Shown here one piece after another: positions 15,708-19,377 of a stretch of DNA of 19,377 nt; the stretch's first letter is position 1, and each line of letters begins with the position of its first letter. The notes beneath the pieces were generated by a model, which was given only the letters and a program-made list of their open reading frames with translations, did no database searches and was not told the origin of the DNA. The position numbers were made by a program, and so were the translations under genes. Source of the stretch: Cyanothece sp. UBA12306 (GTDB lineage: Bacteria; Cyanobacteriota; Cyanobacteriia; Cyanobacteriales; Microcystaceae); NCBI GenBank assembly GCA_003448685.1, contig DLXW01000332.1:7789-27165 (forward strand). Direction: 5' to 3'.

Positions 15708-16349
15708 ATGAAAGCATTGGTAGCAGGAGCAACGGGAGAAACCGGTCGGAGAATTGTTCAGGAATTGGTCAATCGTCAGATTGAGGTCAAAGCTTTAGTC
15801 CGTAATTTAGAAACAGGAAAAGAAGTTTTACCCCCAGAAGCTGAGTTAGTGGTGGGTGATGTCCTTAAACTCGATAGTTTGACAGCAGCAATCACCGATT
15901 GCACTGTTTTACTCTGTGCTACTGGAGCTAGACCTAGCTTGGACCCCACTGGACCATATCAGGTGGATTATCAAGGGACAAAAAATTTGGTTGACGTGGC
16001 CACAGCTAAAGGAATTGAACATTTTGTCTTAGTTTCTTCTCTGTGCGTCTCTCGATTTTTTCACCCTCTTAATCTTTTTTGGTTGGTTTTATATTGGAAA
16101 AAACAGGCGGAAACCTATCTCCAAAACAGTGGTTTAACCTATACTATCGTCCGACCTGGTGGTCTTAAGAACGAGAATACCCCAGATGAAATTGTGATGT
16201 CATCAGCAGATACCCTGTTTGAAGGAAGTATTCCTCGGCAAAAAGTTGCTCAAATTTGCGTAGATTCACTATCTAATCCTGATTCTCTTAACAAAATCCT
16301 CGAAATCGTTACAAAGCGAGCAACTGTTGCTTCTTCAAGAAATAATTGA
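15708..16349 (+). CDS. Atypical short-chain dehydrogenase/reductase, NAD(P)-binding
   Basis: A 213-residue single Rossmann-fold protein of the atypical SDR type close to the Tic62/SDR_a5 group. The glycine-rich dinucleotide motif GATGETG is at 7-13, followed by LVVGDVLKLDSL (adenine-side Asp), TVLLCATGARP, and HFVLVSSLCVSRF. After WKKQAETYLQNSGL comes YTIVRPGGL. A standard YxxxK catalytic pair is not evident, as is usual in this group, so it may bind the cofactor for regulatory or assembly roles rather than act as a classical dehydrogenase. AAGGA lies eight bases before the ATG. The next gene follows after 21 bases on the same strand, so an operon is likely. Confidence 0.85.
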   Translation: MKALVAGATGETGRRIVQELVNRQIEVKALVRNLETGKEVLPPEAELVVGDVLKLDSLTAAITDCTVLLCATGARPSLDPTGPYQVDYQGTKNLVDVATAKGIEHFVLVSSLCVSRFFHPLNLFWLVLYWKKQAETYLQNSGLTYTIVRPGGLKNENTPDEIVMSSADTLFEGSIPRQKVAQICVDSLSNPDSLNKILEIVTKRATVASSRNN

Positions 16350-16370
16350 TCAGGAGGTTTAGCTGACGAA

Positions 16371-17036
16371 ATGATGATCAAGAAGCTTTTTCTCAACATA
16401 TTAAGCTTAATTTGTTTACCTATTGGTTCTGTTTTTGCTCAAGGTAGATTAGATCGTCCTGAATTTTTCCGAGATGGTCAAATGCAAATGGAAAGGGAAA
16501 TTCAAAGACTACAACAACAGTCACAACAGCAACCGACAACAGGGGTTGAACATCCTTCTCAATTATTAACTATTGATCAAGGAAAATTACGGTGGCAAAA
16601 ATATCTGTTTCAGGATGGAGGATTTTCTGTTTGGATGCCTGAAGGAATTAAAAGTCAAGAAACTATTGTGCTTAATTTAGCTGGCAATAAATTACCTTTT
16701 GAAGTATTCGCTACTCAACCTCAAAATTACCGCTTTGTTTCTGCTTATTCTGTGACTTTAAAACCTGATCAATTAGCTAATTCTACTCAGTTATTATCTT
16801 TGGTACGAGATGGCATAGTGACTGAAACTAATTTTACTTTAGTCAGTGATAAACCCACTACTTGGCAGGGATATTCAGGATTAGAATTAACTATGACTGA
16901 TCAAGATGAATTGATTGGCTTTAGAGTTTATGTAATTAATGATCGAGTCTATGTTTTGGCTGCTGGTCAAAAAAATATTAGTAGTTTATCAGAAGAAATA
17001 GCGAGCTTTTTTGATTCTTTTCGCCTTTTAGAGTAA
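16371..17036 (+). CDS. Secreted protein of unknown function
   Basis: A 221-residue protein with a clear Sec signal peptide: MMIKK, a hydrophobic core (LFLNILSLICLPIGSV) and a probable cut after VFA at about residue 23. The mature protein begins with a charged, glutamine-rich stretch (about 40-58, QQQSQQQ), likely a flexible or coiled region. A compact domain follows (WQKYLFQDGGFSVWMPEGI ... GYSGLELTMTDQDELIGFRVYVINDRVYVLAAG ... FFDSFRLL). The final half resembles small domains of cyanobacterial periplasmic or lumenal proteins, where the F-x-x-S-F-x-L ending is common. I cannot assign a family with confidence. AGGAGG at 16352-16357 precedes the ATG by 13 bases. Confidence 0.75.
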   Translation: MMIKKLFLNILSLICLPIGSVFAQGRLDRPEFFRDGQMQMEREIQRLQQQSQQQPTTGVEHPSQLLTIDQGKLRWQKYLFQDGGFSVWMPEGIKSQETIVLNLAGNKLPFEVFATQPQNYRFVSAYSVTLKPDQLANSTQLLSLVRDGIVTETNFTLVSDKPTTWQGYSGLELTMTDQDELIGFRVYVINDRVYVLAAGQKNISSLSEEIASFFDSFRLLE

Positions 17037-17104
17037 TAGTTTTTTATCCTTATATAGTTCCAAATTTCAATGGTTGAATCAAAAACTAGCAATTCCAATT
17101 TTAA

Positions 17105-19377
17105 TCAATTATTCATCATTTTTTTGACTAATTTTTCTGCTTCTTTTTTGTTATTAATTTTTCCATCTAAAGTTGCACTTAATAATTGATCTAATATTAT
17201 TTTATACTGTGGTCCTGGTTGATATCCCATTGATTTTAAATCATTGCCATTTAAAGGTGCATTAATATTTGACCATTTGGTGAGATATTGCCAAATAGTA
17301 CGGCGAATTTCTGAAGAAGAACGAACCGCTACTAAGATTAAATTAGGCAATTTATAGGGACGTAATACTTGAACTATTTGACTAAGTTTATCACATTGAC
17401 CTAGTTTTTGGTTGACTTCTAACTCGATTTTTGGTAATAATTTCAATCTTTCAAAACTATCTTTAGGCAATTGAAGGTTAAGGGCAACTTTGCTGCCTTC
17501 TGTTATATCTAATTGGGAAATTATCACCTCTAATCGAATTAACCAATGTTCTAATTTATTGTCAGGATCAAGATAGTTTAACCAACGAGAAACATAGCGA
17601 ATTTGCCACCACAATATATCGTCTAAAACTAACTTAGAATGCAAGCAATGTAACGCATCTAAATCTGCTAATAATTTTAATGCTGGTTTCCAATAATTAG
17701 CTTGAAGTATATACTTTAATTCTGATTTGAGGCGAGTAGTTAAAGCCGGGGCTATATGATTTTCTATCCTTAATTTTTCATAAATTCCACTTTCAATAGC
17801 ATAATTTATATAGACTTCTGTTTGGGGTTCAATCTCAAACTTTAAGCGAACAGCAAAGCGAACGGCGCGATAAATTCTTGTGGGATCTTCAATAAAACTA
17901 TTGGCATGGAGGACTCGAATTTTACGCGATCGCAGGTCTAACATTCCACCAAAAAAATCTAATAATTCTCCTTCTCTTGGGGGAGTCAATCTAACAGCTA
18001 AAGCATTAATTGTAAAGTCTCTACGATATAAATCTTGGCGAATAGAACTGGCTTCAACTTCGGGGTTGGCAGCAGGATAGGGATAAAATTCTGTTCTTGA
18101 GGTGGCAATATCCACCCATAATGAGCCTAATTGAGGATCTTTATGCCATAATAAAGCAGCAGTTTGGAATTCTCCATGGACTGATAATCGGGCATTTGGA
18201 AAGGTTTCTTGTAAAGTAGAAGCTAATTCTACCCCTGCCCCTACATCGGCGGAACGATGAAAACCATCTACTACTAAATCAATATCTTGTAGTAATAAGA
18301 TATCTTCTGTTTCTGATAATAATAAATCCCTGACCGCACCACCAACTATATATAAATGCCAGCCCCGTTTTTCAGCTTCTTGGGCGGCGAATTGTAGTAA
18401 TTTCCAAATAGGAGGAGATAAGCGATTACGGATCGAAGGTAATAGACAAGAAATAGCGTCAATTTTATGCCCATTTTCATCACGTTTACCCTCTCGATCT
18501 TGATGAATTTGTCTTAATAAATCAGTTCTAGTTACAATTCCTAATAATTTATCTTCTTTAACTACTGGCAATCTTCCCACATCATAAGTTACCATAATTG
18601 ACTCAATTTCTGGCAGCAAAGTATCAGGAGTAATCGTCTTGAGACGGCGCGTCATATAACCTTTGACGGGAGCATGACTAAAACCATGATGCAAAGCTAA
18701 ATCAAGATCTCGACGGGAAATAATGCCTACTAAAACATCATTTTCATCCACCACTGATAACCCTGAATGACCATAACGAAATAACACTCTTTGTGCCTGT
18801 TCGATGGTAGTTTCTGGGCGAATAGTTCGCACCGGAGAAGACATTAAGTCTCTGGCAGTTAAAGGGTGGGGAATTTGGACAATAAATTCTTGTAATAACT
18901 GTTCTAATTGTGCTTGGGGTTCCACATTGCGTAACATTAAAGAAGCAGCTTGGGCGTGACCTCCTCCCCCATAAACTTCAAATAATTGACTAAGATTTGT
19001 CCCTTCAATTTTCGTCCGTCCAATAACCGTTAACCGTCCTTGGGCATAGGGCTTATCACTACGGCGTTTATCATAGTAATGACCAAATAATAAAGCATCA
19101 CTTTCGGTTAATTCAATTAATCTTTCGGCTAGATTAGATAATCCTTGAATAAAAGTTTCTGTTATTAGGAGAACTGAGGCAACAGTATAACCTCTGATAG
19201 AAGTTTTTTGTAGTTTATCTAAAGCTTCTGTTAATAATTCCTGTAATTGAGGGGAGAAACCAGGATCACAATATTCTGCTACAGTTTTCACATTGGCCCC
19301 CATTTCCATCAACCAAGCCAAAGCAGAGGCATCGCGAGGAGTAGACTGGGGAAAGGTGAGAGAACCCGTATCCACAT
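17105..19377 (-). CDS. DHH-CBS-nucleotidyltransferase fusion, tRNA 3'-end (probably A-adding) enzyme, N-terminus cut off
   Basis: The gene runs off the right edge; about 757 C-terminal residues are visible. The visible protein begins inside a DHH domain ([15 protein letters not shown] is internal, not a start). A DHHA1-like part follows, with [25 protein letters not shown]. Two CBS repeats come next ([10 protein letters not shown] ... SRRDL and YMTRRLKTI ... TRTDL). The class II nucleotidyltransferase head has GGAVRDLLL and the catalytic DID motif, then [10 protein letters not shown] and [13 protein letters not shown] helical tail completes it. Large enzymes with this order were shown in Aquifex and Synechocystis to add the terminal A to tRNA, with CC addition done by a separate enzyme; the A-only role here is by analogy. 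It converges with the secreted-protein gene, 68 bases apart. Confidence 0.9.
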   Translation of the reverse strand, partial: VDTGSLTFPQSTPRDASALAWLMEMGANVKTVAEYCDPGFSPQLQELLTEALDKLQKTSIRGYTVASVLLITETFIQGLSNLAERLIELTESDALLFGHYYDKRRSDKPYAQGRLTVIGRTKIEGTNLSQLFEVYGGGGHAQAASLMLRNVEPQAQLEQLLQEFIVQIPHPLTARDLMSSPVRTIRPETTIEQAQRVLFRYGHSGLSVVDENDVLVGIISRRDLDLALHHGFSHAPVKGYMTRRLKTITPDTLLPEIESIMVTYDVGRLPVVKEDKLLGIVTRTDLLRQIHQDREGKRDENGHKIDAISCLLPSIRNRLSPPIWKLLQFAAQEAEKRGWHLYIVGGAVRDLLLSETEDILLLQDIDLVVDGFHRSADVGAGVELASTLQETFPNARLSVHGEFQTAALLWHKDPQLGSLWVDIATSRTEFYPYPAANPEVEASSIRQDLYRRDFTINALAVRLTPPREGELLDFFGGMLDLRSRKIRVLHANSFIEDPTRIYRAVRFAVRLKFEIEPQTEVYINYAIESGIYEKLRIENHIAPALTTRLKSELKYILQANYWKPALKLLADLDALHCLHSKLVLDDILWWQIRYVSRWLNYLDPDNKLEHWLIRLEVIISQLDITEGSKVALNLQLPKDSFERLKLLPKIELEVNQKLGQCDKLSQIVQVLRPYKLPNLILVAVRSSSEIRRTIWQYLTKWSNINAPLNGNDLKSMGYQPGPQYKIILDQLLSATLDGKINNKKEAEKLVKKMMNN

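Noticed and set aside
1..19377. Prophage, insertion sequence, CRISPR or defence system
   Set aside because: No transposase, integrase, phage structural gene, repeat-spacer array or defence-type nuclease gene was seen on either strand.

Overview
The window comes from a cyanobacterium. It encodes a phycobilisome rod-core linker (CpcG), a CpcS/CpeS-type bilin lyase, a CpcD-like linker domain joined to DUF1816, a bilin-binding multi-GAF (cyanobacteriochrome) histidine kinase, a DUF1997 protein and a large DHH-CBS tRNA nucleotidyltransferase. The DNA is AT-rich and carries eight copies of the HIP1 octamer GCGATCGC (1211, 4456, 10417, 12086, 12432, 13133, 13549, 17926) plus short heptamer tandem repeats. 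This fits a unicellular or colonial chroococcalean lineage such as the Cyanothece/Crocosphaera/Microcystis group. The genus is inference.

Layout. (1) 145-2661, + strand: a phycobilisome block with CpcD-DUF1816, CpcS-type lyase (GTG start), CpcG (TTG start) and a small NTF2-like protein. (2) 2662-3243: a 582-base gene-free gap holding a nested inverted-repeat element (2872-3042) and a hairpin ending one base before the next start codon. (3) 3244-9088, + strand: a signalling block with an intact 1338-residue kinase of five GAF domains (one DXCF-type and one red/green-type cyanobacteriochrome), PAS, HisKA and HATPase. It is followed by two broken genes: a response-regulator receiver that has lost its phospho-acceptor segment, and a GAF-GGDEF diguanylate cyclase with an in-frame TAA inside the GGDEF domain. 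(4) 9112-15470, - strand: a one-TM small protein, a DUF362 protein, an O-antigen ligase/polymerase-like membrane protein, a YaaW-like protein, an ABC-class ATPase (COG3044 type) and a DUF1997 protein. (5) 15708-17036, + strand: an atypical SDR and a secreted protein, likely an operon. (6) 17105 to the right edge, - strand: the DHH-CBS-nucleotidyltransferase, cut by the window end.

The first block builds or chromophorylates the antenna. The second appears to be a multicolour light sensor whose likely former outputs (phosphorelay receiver and c-di-GMP synthesis) have decayed while the sensor stays open. The remaining genes are housekeeping, envelope or conserved cyanobacterial functions with no evident link to the first two blocks. 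I saw no tRNA, rRNA, CRISPR array, transposase or phage gene.
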